DNA of 18,922 nt from an uncultured Ruminococcus sp. (GTDB lineage: Bacteria; Bacillota_A; Clostridia; Oscillospirales; Ruminococcaceae), in assembly GCA_946629405.1 (NCBI GenBank), contig CAMOXW010000071.1, positions 1 to 18,922 on the forward strand, read 5' to 3'. The position numbers were made by a program, and so were the translations under genes. The notes under the pieces were generated by a model. It worked only from the letters and a program-made list of their open reading frames with translations, was not told the DNA's origin and ran no database searches. This document shows, in pieces, positions 1 through 7,528 of this stretch (the first letter of the stretch is position 1; every line of letters begins with the position of its first letter).

Positions 1-2
1 AC

Positions 3-569
3 TCTGCGGCAAACGATGTGCTCCTCGATTTTCTTACCCTTGGTATTTACTCTTACTCCCGGAACGACCCGCATAATTACAAAAAAGAGAATGACTACCT
101 CCTCGCGCAGGCGAAAAAGAAATACTCCAGTTTTCTCGCGCCTGAGCCGAAAATTATCATAGCTAAGGGCATCATAAACGGCTGGAGCAAGAAGAAAACT
201 ATCAGGGAAATAAAAAAGGACGATAAGAGCTTCCTCGCTCCGTATGCTTTAGTCAACTTTATTGCCATTGTAGTTTATATCTTCCTTTTTGGCATACTGT
301 ACGCCGTCGTCTTAACAGTGACAAAAGCCGTATCAAACAGAGGAAACGGCTATATCAGAGTTTATGAGCACTCCGTCCGGCTGAACGGCGGCGTTGAGCT
401 TCCCATGAGGGACATTTCGTCTGTCAGGACAACTGAAGACGGCTCGGTCGCCATTACTGCAAATAATACGGAATACAGGCGCGGTCCGTTCGGCAACAGT
501 GAGGAGCTCGCAAGGACGATAACTGAAGCAGCAGGTTTGTCTGACGGCAAAGTCCTTCAGCAGCATTAA
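3..569 (+). CDS. Partial small membrane protein of unknown function (5' end outside window)
   Basis: The reading frame is open from the window's left edge (Ser-Ala-Asn-Asp before the first possible GTG at 18), so the gene almost certainly starts upstream and only its C-terminal ~189 residues are present. The visible part has a basic, hydrophilic stretch, then a hydrophobic segment of about 28 residues (YALVNFIAIVVYIFLFGILY...) long enough for one or two membrane passes. A C-terminal ~65-residue region follows, with alternating beta-like pattern (GYIRVYEHSVRLNGG...) that could be a PH-like or other small beta domain. I do not recognise the family. No clear terminator follows; the next gene has its own promoter 6 bases after the stop codon. 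Confidence 0.6.
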   Translation, partial: SAANDVLLDFLTLGIYSYSRNDPHNYKKENDYLLAQAKKKYSSFLAPEPKIIIAKGIINGWSKKKTIREIKKDDKSFLAPYALVNFIAIVVYIFLFGILYAVVLTVTKAVSNRGNGYIRVYEHSVRLNGGVELPMRDISSVRTTEDGSVAITANNTEYRRGPFGNSEELARTITEAAGLSDGKVLQQH

Positions 570-574
570 TTTAC

Positions 575-602
575 TTGACAATACAGATATTTGTGGTATA
601 AT
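575..602 (+). promoter_or_regulatory. Sigma-A promoter of metY
   Basis: TTGACA at 575-580 and TATAAT at 597-602 are both exact consensus hexamers, separated by 16 bases. They lie 45 bases upstream of the metY start, leaving a leader of about 38 bases. That is too short for a SAM riboswitch or T-box, and none is visible. Confidence 0.85.
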
Positions 603-646
603 TATAAAGTACGCTTCTTGCGTAAATGATCATATGGAGGTTTAAC

Positions 647-1912
647 ATGAAAATCGAAACAAAATGCCTGCACTCAGGCTATACACCCAAGAATACAGAG
701 CCCAGAGTCGTTCCGATAGTCCAGAGCACTACCTACGTTTACGACTCGACTGACGATGTTGCTGCTGTTTTTGACGACCCCACCAAGAGCCTGATCTACT
801 CCCGCTTTGAGAACCCAACGGTTATGGCTGTTGAGGAAAAGATCGCTGCTCTCGAGGGCGGTATCGGTGCTATGTGTACCTCCAGCGGTCAGGCAGCATC
901 CCTGCTCTCGCTCCTCAATATCCTGAAGGCGGGCGACAGCTTCATTTCCGCTGCCACTATCTACGGCGGTACGATCAACCTCTTTGCTTATACACTCAAA
1001 AAGCTCGGCATAGAGTGCATCTTCGTCAACGCCGATGACCCCGAGGACAAGATCAGAGCTGCCTTCAAGCCCAATACAAAGGCTGTTTTCGGCGAAACTC
1101 TCGCTAATCCCGCTCTTTCGGTATTCGATATCGAAAAGTTTGCCAAGATCGCTCACGACAACGGCGTTCCGCTCATCATCGACAATACCTTCCCTACACC
1201 TGTGCTCTGCCGTCCGTTCGATTTCGGTGCTGATATCATTGTTCACTCTACCACGAAGTATATGGACGGTCACGCTGTGCAGGGCGGCGGTGTTATCGTT
1301 GACAGCGGAAACTTCGACTGGACAAACGGCAAGTTCCCAGAGTTCACCGAGCCTGACGAGAGCTACCACGGCACCATTTATACAAAGGCTTACGGCAAGG
1401 CTGCTTATATCATAAAGGCAAGGATGCAGCTCATGAGAGATTTCGGCTGCTATCCGTCAGCTCAGTCTGCCTTCTACCTCAATCTCGGCCTGGAGACGCT
1501 CCCGATACGCATGGAGCGCTACTGCCAGAATGCACTCACCGTTGCCCAGTTCCTTGAAGCGAACGACAAGGTCGAATCAGTGAACTACCCTGCACTCAAG
1601 AGCAGCAAGTATCACGATCTCGCTCAGAAATATCTCCCCGGCGGTACAAGCGGCGTTATATCGTTCGTTATCAAGGGCGGCAGAGACACCGCTGTGAAGT
1701 TCATGGATTCGCTTAAACTTGCTTCAAACGAGGTACATGTTGCTGATATCCGCACCTGTGTGCTTCACCCCGCAAGTGCTACTCACCGCCAGCTTACTGA
1801 CGAACAGCTCGTCGCTGCCGGCATCAACGGCGGCCTCATCAGACTTTCCGTCGGCCTGGAGAATATCGACGACATCCTTGATGATCTCAGACAGGCTTTC
1901 GCTAATGTATAA
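647..1912 (+). CDS. metY: O-acetylhomoserine sulfhydrylase (aminocarboxypropyltransferase), PLP-dependent
   Basis: This Cys/Met-metabolism PLP enzyme would make homocysteine from O-acetylhomoserine and sulfide in the cytoplasm. The start is ATG 647 because GGAGG at 636-640 sits 6 bases before it; an in-frame ATG at 626 would add seven residues but lacks a ribosome site. The 421-residue product begins KIETKCLHSGYTP, typical of MetY. It has the substrate/cofactor region SRFENPTV, the PLP-ring Asp in IIDNTF (about residue 179) and the Schiff-base lysine in HSTTKYMDGH (about residue 204), followed by a GGG loop. The C-terminal part keeps SLGL-like and LRLSVGLE-type patterns of the fold. Length fits MetY better than the ~380-residue cystathionine synthases or lyases, though those relatives cannot be fully excluded. 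It is a single-gene unit with its own promoter and terminator. Confidence 0.9.
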   Translation: MKIETKCLHSGYTPKNTEPRVVPIVQSTTYVYDSTDDVAAVFDDPTKSLIYSRFENPTVMAVEEKIAALEGGIGAMCTSSGQAASLLSLLNILKAGDSFISAATIYGGTINLFAYTLKKLGIECIFVNADDPEDKIRAAFKPNTKAVFGETLANPALSVFDIEKFAKIAHDNGVPLIIDNTFPTPVLCRPFDFGADIIVHSTTKYMDGHAVQGGGVIVDSGNFDWTNGKFPEFTEPDESYHGTIYTKAYGKAAYIIKARMQLMRDFGCYPSAQSAFYLNLGLETLPIRMERYCQNALTVAQFLEANDKVESVNYPALKSSKYHDLAQKYLPGGTSGVISFVIKGGRDTAVKFMDSLKLASNEVHVADIRTCVLHPASATHRQLTDEQLVAAGINGGLIRLSVGLENIDDILDDLRQAFANV

Positions 1913-1926
1913 GGTGATCCCTAAAG

Positions 1927-1961
1927 CTAATCAGGGCAGCTATTTGCTGCCCTTAGTTTTT
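1927..1961 (+). terminator. Rho-independent terminator after metY
   Basis: GGGCAGC (1934-1940) pairs with GCTGCCC (1946-1952) around the loop TATTT. The stem can extend through CTAA/TTAG. It is followed by a T-rich tail ending in TTTTT at 1957-1961, 15 bases after the metY stop codon. Confidence 0.9.
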
Positions 1962-2019
1962 GAAGTATATAATTAAATGAAAAATAATTTATTTGGACTT
2001 TTCAAACGTCCGGAAATGT

Positions 2020-2028
2020 GATATAATA
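2020..2028 (+). promoter_or_regulatory. Extended -10 promoter of the pcrA transcript
   Basis: TGA-TATAAT (2020-2028) is a full extended -10 element. No good -35 lies at normal spacing; TTTCAA at 2001-2006 is the nearest match, 16 bases upstream. The transcript would carry a ~75-base leader containing a small hairpin (2064-2083). Confidence 0.65.
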
Positions 2029-2111
2029 TATACTAAGGATATTATTTATACATAAGAAAACAGCCGGCACCTGATCGCGCCGGGAAATTTTTCATTAATT
2101 GGAGATTTGTT

Positions 2112-4475
2112 ATGAGCAGTATTTCTTACGACGAAGCTAAACGCGCTGCGCTGAAAAAATATTTCAGCCGGATGAATGATATGCAGCAGGAAGCCGTTTT
2201 CACTGTGAACGGTCCCGTTCTTGTGCTCGCAGGCGCCGGAAGCGGAAAAACTACCGTCATTGTCAACCGTATCGCCAATATGATAAACTTCGGCAGCGCT
2301 TATTCTGATACCTCGCGTACCGGAAACAGCGATGATATCGCCTTCCTCTGCGACTATGCCGAGGGCAGGACTGACGATTTCGATACCCTCAGGGACATCG
2401 TTGCCGTCGATCCGGTAAAGCCGTGGAATATACTTGCTATAACCTTTACAAATAAGGCTGCCGGTGAGCTCAGGGAACGCCTTTCCGCTCTGCTCGGCGA
2501 GGAAGGCATGAATATCAATGCCTCTACCTTCCACTCAGCCTGCGTGAGGATACTCCGCAGCGAGATAGGGGCTCTCGGCTACGGTCAGAGCTTTACGATA
2601 TACGACTCCGACGACAGCCAGCGGCTCATAAAGAACATTATGGCTGAGCTCGATATTTCCGAAAAACAGCTCGCCCCGCGTGCTGTACTCAGCGAGATAA
2701 GCTTCGCCAAGGACAAAATGACCGATCCCGCTCAGATGAAGGCTGACGCTGGCATGGACTACCGCAAAAAAACCATCGCGCGCATCTACCGCCGCTATCA
2801 GGAAAGCCTCCTTGCCGCAAATGCCGTTGACTTCGATGACATACTCTGCCTCACGGTAGAGCTGTTCGAGAAGTTCCCAGAGGTGCTCCGGAAGTATCAG
2901 AACCGCTATAAATACATAATGGTGGACGAGTATCAGGACACTAACCACGTTCAGTTCAGGCTTGTTTCACTGCTCTCAGAGGGTCACGGAAACCTCTGCG
3001 TTGTCGGCGACGACGACCAGAGCATCTACAAGTTCCGCGGCGCTAATATCGAGAATATCCTCGGCTTTGAAAAACAGTTCGAGGGCGCTAAGGTGATCCG
3101 CCTTGAGCAGAATTACCGCTCGACACAGACTATCCTTGATGCCGCAAATTCCGTTATTTCCAACAATCAGGGCAGAAAGTCCAAGACACTCTGGACCGCC
3201 GGTGACAAGGGCGGCAAGATATACTGGTACAAGGCTGTCGATGAGAACGATGAGGCGAGATTCGTCGCCGATACTATCCTCTCCGGCTATAAGCAGACCG
3301 GAAAATATTCGGACAATGCCGTTCTCTACCGCATGAACGCACAGTCAAACGTTATCGAGCGCGCACTCGTCAGGTCCGGGATCCCCTACAAGGTCTACGG
3401 CGGTATGCGATTCTTCGACCGCAAGGAGATCAAGGACGTCACCTCATACCTTGCCTTCATCAATAACCCCAATGATCTCCTGCGCTTCCGCAGGATAATC
3501 AACGAGCCCAAGCGCGGCATCGGCGATAACACCGTCACCCTCATAGAGGAGATAAGCCGTGACCTGAAGCTCTCACCGTTCGAGGTGCTCAGGACCTGCG
3601 AGGAGTATGCTCCGCTTGCGAAAAAGACCTCACCGCTCAAAAATGCCTATGTGATGTTCGACTTCCTCATGCAGCAGGCCGAAAACCTTCCGCTTGACGA
3701 ATTTTTCGATGTACTCATCGACAAGACGGGCTACCTCGATTACCTCAAAACGCTCGAAAATCCCGATACCAAGATCGAAAACGTTCAGGAGCTCCGCTCC
3801 TCGATCGTTCAGTATATGCAGGAGGCTGAGGAGCCTGACCTAAGCGGCTTCCTCGAGGAGGTCGCTCTCTATTCTGAGGCTGACCGCGATAACTCAACCG
3901 ACGACCGCGTTACCCTCATGACGGTACATTCCGCAAAGGGTCTGGAATACGAGAACGTCTTCGTCATCGGCCTCGACGACGGTATCTTCCCGAGCTCCCG
4001 CAGCTTCGACAGCGAGGAGGACATGGAGGAGGAACGCAGACTTGCCTATGTCGCTATAACCCGCGCTAAAAAGCAGCTGTACCTCACCAATGCCAGCCAG
4101 CGTATGCTTTTCGGTCAGACCCAGCACAACATTACCTCACGCTTCATGCGTGAGATCGGCAGCGAGCTCATCGAGAAGCACGACAATGCCGCTGCGATGA
4201 AAAAGCAGCTCTCACAGTCAGAGGACAAGGCTGTCACCGCTGTACACTCAGCTTCGCTCCAGCAGCAGCTCGCCCGTAACAAGGCACTCGCAGGTCCTGC
4301 AAACAAGTCCGCTGATACATACACTGCCGGCGAGAGAGTTGTACATAATGTTTTCGGCGAGGGAACTGTTCTTTCCGTCCGTCCTATCTCCAACGACTTC
4401 ATGCTCGAGATCGCCTTTGATAAGGTCGGTACCAAAAAGATCATGGCTAATTACGCAAAGCTCAGGAAAATATGA
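2112..4475 (+). CDS. pcrA: ATP-dependent 3'-5' DNA helicase, PcrA/UvrD family
   Basis: This superfamily 1A helicase would act in nucleotide-excision repair, rolling-circle replication and removal of RecA filaments. At 787 residues it has all the family motifs: Walker A GAGSGKT (residues 41-47), motif Ia ITFTNKAAGE, the DE-box VDEYQDTN (about 271-278), motif III VVGDDDQSIYKFRGA, motif IV LEQNYRST, motif V TVHSAKGLEYENVFV and motif VI RRLAYVAITRAKKQ. The C-terminus ends in a small beta-rich module (GERVVHNVFGEGTVLSV), as in PcrA, where it helps contact RNA polymerase. An insertion of about 40 residues (roughly 59-103) separates motifs I and Ia compared with Bacillus PcrA. The ribosome site is GGAGA at 2101-2105. 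Pyruvate kinase starts 34 bases downstream with no terminator between, so the two are probably co-transcribed. Confidence 0.95.
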   Translation: MSSISYDEAKRAALKKYFSRMNDMQQEAVFTVNGPVLVLAGAGSGKTTVIVNRIANMINFGSAYSDTSRTGNSDDIAFLCDYAEGRTDDFDTLRDIVAVDPVKPWNILAITFTNKAAGELRERLSALLGEEGMNINASTFHSACVRILRSEIGALGYGQSFTIYDSDDSQRLIKNIMAELDISEKQLAPRAVLSEISFAKDKMTDPAQMKADAGMDYRKKTIARIYRRYQESLLAANAVDFDDILCLTVELFEKFPEVLRKYQNRYKYIMVDEYQDTNHVQFRLVSLLSEGHGNLCVVGDDDQSIYKFRGANIENILGFEKQFEGAKVIRLEQNYRSTQTILDAANSVISNNQGRKSKTLWTAGDKGGKIYWYKAVDENDEARFVADTILSGYKQTGKYSDNAVLYRMNAQSNVIERALVRSGIPYKVYGGMRFFDRKEIKDVTSYLAFINNPNDLLRFRRIINEPKRGIGDNTVTLIEEISRDLKLSPFEVLRTCEEYAPLAKKTSPLKNAYVMFDFLMQQAENLPLDEFFDVLIDKTGYLDYLKTLENPDTKIENVQELRSSIVQYMQEAEEPDLSGFLEEVALYSEADRDNSTDDRVTLMTVHSAKGLEYENVFVIGLDDGIFPSSRSFDSEEDMEEERRLAYVAITRAKKQLYLTNASQRMLFGQTQHNITSRFMREIGSELIEKHDNAAAMKKQLSQSEDKAVTAVHSASLQQQLARNKALAGPANKSADTYTAGERVVHNVFGEGTVLSVRPISNDFMLEIAFDKVGTKKIMANYAKLRKI

Positions 4476-4509
4476 GCAGATGCAGCAATATTCAACAGGG
4501 GGCTAAATT

Positions 4510-5934
4510 ATGAGAAAAACCAAGATCGTCTGCACTATCGGTCCCGCTACCGATGACGAGAATATCATGCGCGAGTTAATGCTCGCCGGTATGAATGTCG
4601 CCAGATTCAACTTCTCCCACGGAGATTATGAAACGCACGAAAAGCGCTTCCGCCAGGTCGAAAAGCTCCGCAGGGAGCTCGACCTCCCGATCGCTACTCT
4701 CCTTGACACAAAGGGTCCGGAGATCAGGCTCGGTAAATTCGTCGATAATAAGCCGGTTGAGATCCACGACGGTGATGTATATACCCTCACCACCGAGGAT
4801 GTTCCATGTACCGCGGAGGTCGGCAGCATTAGCTTCAAGAAGCTGCCCCGCGATGTCAGCATGGGTACCCGGATACTCATTAACGACGGCGTTATCGAGC
4901 TGCTTGCCGAAAAAGTCACCAAGACCGATATCGTTTGCCGCGTAATCCACGGCGGTACGCTCTCCAATAACAAGGGCATCAACGTCCCCGGCGTCAAGCT
5001 CTCGATGCCCTACCTCAGCGAAAGAGATATGGATGACCTTGAGTTCGGCTCAAAAATGGGTTTCGACTTCATCGCGGCAAGCTTTGTGCGTTCTGCCGCT
5101 GATATAAACTATCTCAGGAAATTCACCCAGAGCCTCGGATGGTTCGATGTGCGTATCATAGCCAAGATCGAGAACACCGACGGCGTTGAGAATATCGACG
5201 AGATCCTCGAGGCTGCTGACGGTATCATGGTCGCCCGCGGTGATATGGGCGTTGAGATACCCTTCGAGCAGATACCTGCGATACAGAAAACCCTTATCCA
5301 TAAGGGCTATAATGCGGGTAAACAGGTCGTTACAGCTACCCAGATGCTCGAGTCGATGATAACCAATCCCCGCCCCACCCGTGCGGAGATAACTGACGTT
5401 GCAAACGCTATCTACGATGGCACGAGCGCTATCATGCTCTCCGGCGAAACTGCCGCAGGCGCTTACCCGGTCGAGACCGTCAAGACAATGGCTCTCATCG
5501 CTGAGACCACCGAGAACAATATTGACTACAAGGGAAGGTTCTCCAAGCGCAGCTCAAACCCTGACGGAAATGTCGCTGAGGCTATTGCTCACGCTACAGT
5601 TACTACCGCGCATGACCTTGACGCAAAGGCTGTGATCACTGTTTCGCTCGGCGGACAGACTGCAAGACTTATCTCGAAATACCGTCCGCTCTGCCCGATA
5701 ATAAGCTGTACGATGAGCGAGGTCGTATGCCGTCAGATGAACATGAGCTGGGGCGTTATACCCTTCATCATCGACGAAAAAACAAATACGGACGACCTGT
5801 TTGCCGCAGCTGTTGAGGCTGCCGAGGAGCACAGACTCGTCGAGGACGGCGACCTTGTTGCAATTACCGCCGGAGTTCCGCTCGGCGTATCAGGTACTAC
5901 CAATCTGATGAAGGTCGAGAGGATAGGCAAATGA
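4510..5934 (+). CDS. pyk: Pyruvate kinase
   Basis: It converts phosphoenolpyruvate plus ADP to pyruvate plus ATP, the last glycolytic step. The 474-residue product has the N-terminal KTKIVCTIGPA, NVARFNFSHG, the B-domain entry DTKGPEIRLG, IIAKIEN with the catalytic Lys, VARGDMGVE binding the divalent metal, and the signature-containing stretch ending LSGETAAGAYPVE. The length is that of the basic four-domain enzyme. The extra C-terminal PEP-utiliser-like domain of Bacillus pyruvate kinase (about 585 residues) is absent. A GGGGG ribosome site precedes the ATG. It sits between the helicase gene and a PPi-type phosphofructokinase, so two glycolytic kinase steps are neighbours. Confidence 0.96.
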   Translation: MRKTKIVCTIGPATDDENIMRELMLAGMNVARFNFSHGDYETHEKRFRQVEKLRRELDLPIATLLDTKGPEIRLGKFVDNKPVEIHDGDVYTLTTEDVPCTAEVGSISFKKLPRDVSMGTRILINDGVIELLAEKVTKTDIVCRVIHGGTLSNNKGINVPGVKLSMPYLSERDMDDLEFGSKMGFDFIAASFVRSAADINYLRKFTQSLGWFDVRIIAKIENTDGVENIDEILEAADGIMVARGDMGVEIPFEQIPAIQKTLIHKGYNAGKQVVTATQMLESMITNPRPTRAEITDVANAIYDGTSAIMLSGETAAGAYPVETVKTMALIAETTENNIDYKGRFSKRSSNPDGNVAEAIAHATVTTAHDLDAKAVITVSLGGQTARLISKYRPLCPIISCTMSEVVCRQMNMSWGVIPFIIDEKTNTDDLFAAAVEAAEEHRLVEDGDLVAITAGVPLGVSGTTNLMKVERIGK

Positions 5935-5943
5935 TCAGGTTTA

Positions 5944-5969
5944 AAACGCTCCGCTGATACGGGGCGTTT
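5944..5969 (+). terminator. Hairpin after pyk, possible weak terminator
   Basis: AAACGCTCC (5944-5952) pairs with GGGGCGTTT (5961-5969), nine pairs including one G-T, around an 8-base loop. The only T residues are inside the stem and no T-run follows. It may only partly terminate transcription, leaving some readthrough into the phosphofructokinase gene. Confidence 0.5.
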
Positions 5970-6012
5970 CCCGGATATTTCCGGAATACAGACAAAATTG
6001 AGAGGGAAAATT

Positions 6013-7230
6013 ATGATGAACATTGCTGTTGCACAGTCCGGAGGTCCGACCTGTGCGATCAACGCTTCGCTCGTGGGAGTGTTCCGCGAATCACTGAAGG
6101 AATCCTCAATTGACGCGATATTCGGTTCGATAAACGGCATCGAGGGTATCATCCAGAACCACCTCATCGACATGAAGTCGATGATAACTACCAACGAGGA
6201 CATGGAGCTGCTTAAACAGACTCCTTCCACTGTTCTCGGCTCATGCAGGTACAAGCTCGCTGACTGGCGTGAGGACGATACCGTCTACCAGCAGATCGTC
6301 AGTACGCTGAAACAGCGTCAGATAGGCGCTTTCTTCTATATCGGCGGAAATGATTCAATGGATACCGTAAACAAGCTCTCGGAGTATTTCGCCGAAAAAC
6401 AGCTCGATATCAAGGTTGTCGGGATCCCGAAGACTATCGACAATGACCTTTGTGTTACTGACCATACTCCCGGCTTTGGTTCGGCTGCAAAATATGTTGC
6501 CGCAACAATGCGCGAGATCACCCGTGACAGTACAGTTTACAGTATCCCTTCGGTGACGATAGTCGAGGTCATGGGCAGACACGCCGGCTGGCTGACTGCT
6601 TCAAGTGCCGTCCTGCACGCGATAGGTGAGACCGCTCCGCATCTGGTCTATGTGCCTGAGGTGAAGTTCTCGATAGACAAGTTCCTGAAGGACGTCCGCG
6701 GACAGATGGCTAAGCACAAGGCTGTCATAATCGCGGTATCTGAGGGTATCGAGGTGCCGGAGGGAGTTCAGTCCGGAGTGGTTGATAATTTCGGTCACAA
6801 GTATCTCTCAGGCATAGGTAAGTACCTTGAATCCGTAGTTCGCAGCGAGATCGGCTGCAAAGTGCGTTCTATCGAGCTAAATGTTATGCAGCGCTGCTCA
6901 TCGCATATTTGCTCGGCAACAGACATCAGAGAGGCTGAGAGCATCGGAGCTGCCGGTGTGCGCTGTGCTCTTGAAGGCAATACCGGAAAGGTCGTAGTGT
7001 TCCGCAGAGTGTGCGAAAGTCCGTATACCACAGTGATAGACGTTGCCGATGCGTCTGAGATCGCAAATAAGGAAAAGTTCCTGCCTAAGAGCTACATAAA
7101 TTCATCAGGCAACAACATAAGCGATAACGCACTTGATTATTTCCTGCCGCTGATCCAGGGTGAGCCGAATCTCATTATGGAGTGCGGCCTGCCGAAGCAT
7201 TTTACGCTTCAGGAATCCGTTCTGAAGTAA
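6013..7230 (+). CDS. pfp: 6-phosphofructokinase, probably pyrophosphate-dependent
   Basis: It phosphorylates fructose 6-phosphate. The donor motif reads IGGNDS with Asp (about residue 114) where ATP-dependent enzymes have Gly (GGDGS). The following substrate loop is PKTIDND with Lys (about 140) where ATP enzymes have Gly. In the PFK family this Asp/Lys pair marks use of pyrophosphate, which would make the step reversible. TPGFGSAAKY, MGRHAGWL and the C-terminal half match the ~400-residue bacterial PPi-PFK group. ATG 6013 is chosen because AGAGGG (6001-6006) sits 6 bases upstream; ATG 6016 is equally possible and a TTG at 5998 is less likely. Donor use is inferred from motifs. Confidence 0.88.
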   Translation: MMNIAVAQSGGPTCAINASLVGVFRESLKESSIDAIFGSINGIEGIIQNHLIDMKSMITTNEDMELLKQTPSTVLGSCRYKLADWREDDTVYQQIVSTLKQRQIGAFFYIGGNDSMDTVNKLSEYFAEKQLDIKVVGIPKTIDNDLCVTDHTPGFGSAAKYVAATMREITRDSTVYSIPSVTIVEVMGRHAGWLTASSAVLHAIGETAPHLVYVPEVKFSIDKFLKDVRGQMAKHKAVIIAVSEGIEVPEGVQSGVVDNFGHKYLSGIGKYLESVVRSEIGCKVRSIELNVMQRCSSHICSATDIREAESIGAAGVRCALEGNTGKVVVFRRVCESPYTTVIDVADASEIANKEKFLPKSYINSSGNNISDNALDYFLPLIQGEPNLIMECGLPKHFTLQESVLK

Positions 7231-7256
7231 AGGCGTTATTTCGTTCACGGATCAAT

Positions 7257-7300
7257 AACCGTCCATAACGAAGGTCATCTTCTTATGGGCGGTTTTTATT
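7257..7300 (+). terminator. Rho-independent terminator after the phosphofructokinase gene
   Basis: AACCGTCCATA (7257-7267) pairs with TATGGGCGGTT (7284-7294), eleven pairs with one G-T. The loop itself can form a GAAG/CTTC stem. TTTTTATT follows. It closes the helicase/glycolysis stretch 26 bases after the last stop codon. Confidence 0.88.
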
Positions 7301-7307
7301 TATTCTG

Positions 7308-7394
7308 CAAGCTCAGCTTGTTCCCGCCTATGGCTGAGCTGCTCCGGCAAGGTTTCACGCAAGGAAGCCGGCTTATCCGAATATAGCGTATTCG
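7308..7394. repeat. Three consecutive stem-loops in the gap before spoIIGA
   Basis: Between the terminator and spoIIGA (about 300 bases without a gene) lie, in order: AGCTCAG/CTGAGCT (7310-7316 with 7334-7340), overlapping an alternative CAAGC/GCTTG hairpin (7308-7320); CCGGC/GCCGG (7344-7348 with 7367-7371); and CGAATA/TATTCG (7378-7383 with 7389-7394). The order and compactness suggest a dispersed intergenic repeat or a small structured RNA, but no second copy lies in this window, so repeat status is unproven. The antisense open frame here shows no protein-like features. Confidence 0.35.
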
Positions 7395-7449
7395 CTCAAA
7401 ACTGCGGCTTGATTGGCAGAAATTTTGTATATTATTTTTGGCACTTGCC

Positions 7450-7494
7450 TGTCGACCGTTTCCGGCATAATCTGCGCCCTCAATGGCATATAAT
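7450..7494 (+). promoter_or_regulatory. Candidate Spo0A-activated promoter of spoIIGA-sigE
   Basis: TATAAT at 7489-7494 lies 35 bases before the spoIIGA start. No -35 hexamer is recognisable at standard spacing. TGTCGAC at 7450-7456 matches the Spo0A box TGTCGAA at six of seven bases and sits near position -50. This resembles the known spoIIG promoter, where Spo0A-P replaces a poorly placed -35. The assignment leans on that precedent. Confidence 0.35.
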
Positions 7495-7528
7495 AACAAG
7501 TAGCAAGGGGGCGGAAGGAGGCCGTGAA

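Noticed and set aside
609..646. SAM riboswitch or T-box upstream of metY
   Set aside because: The leader is only about 38 bases after a perfect promoter and shows no conserved element.
674..1369. Long minus-strand open frame opposite metY
   Set aside because: It is a shadow of a well-supported PLP enzyme gene, with no ribosome site and low-complexity composition.
7409..7528. Longer N-terminus for SpoIIGA
   Set aside because: The added 40 residues are unlike the family and have no ribosome site. AAGGAGG points to TTG 7529, where the first membrane helix begins.
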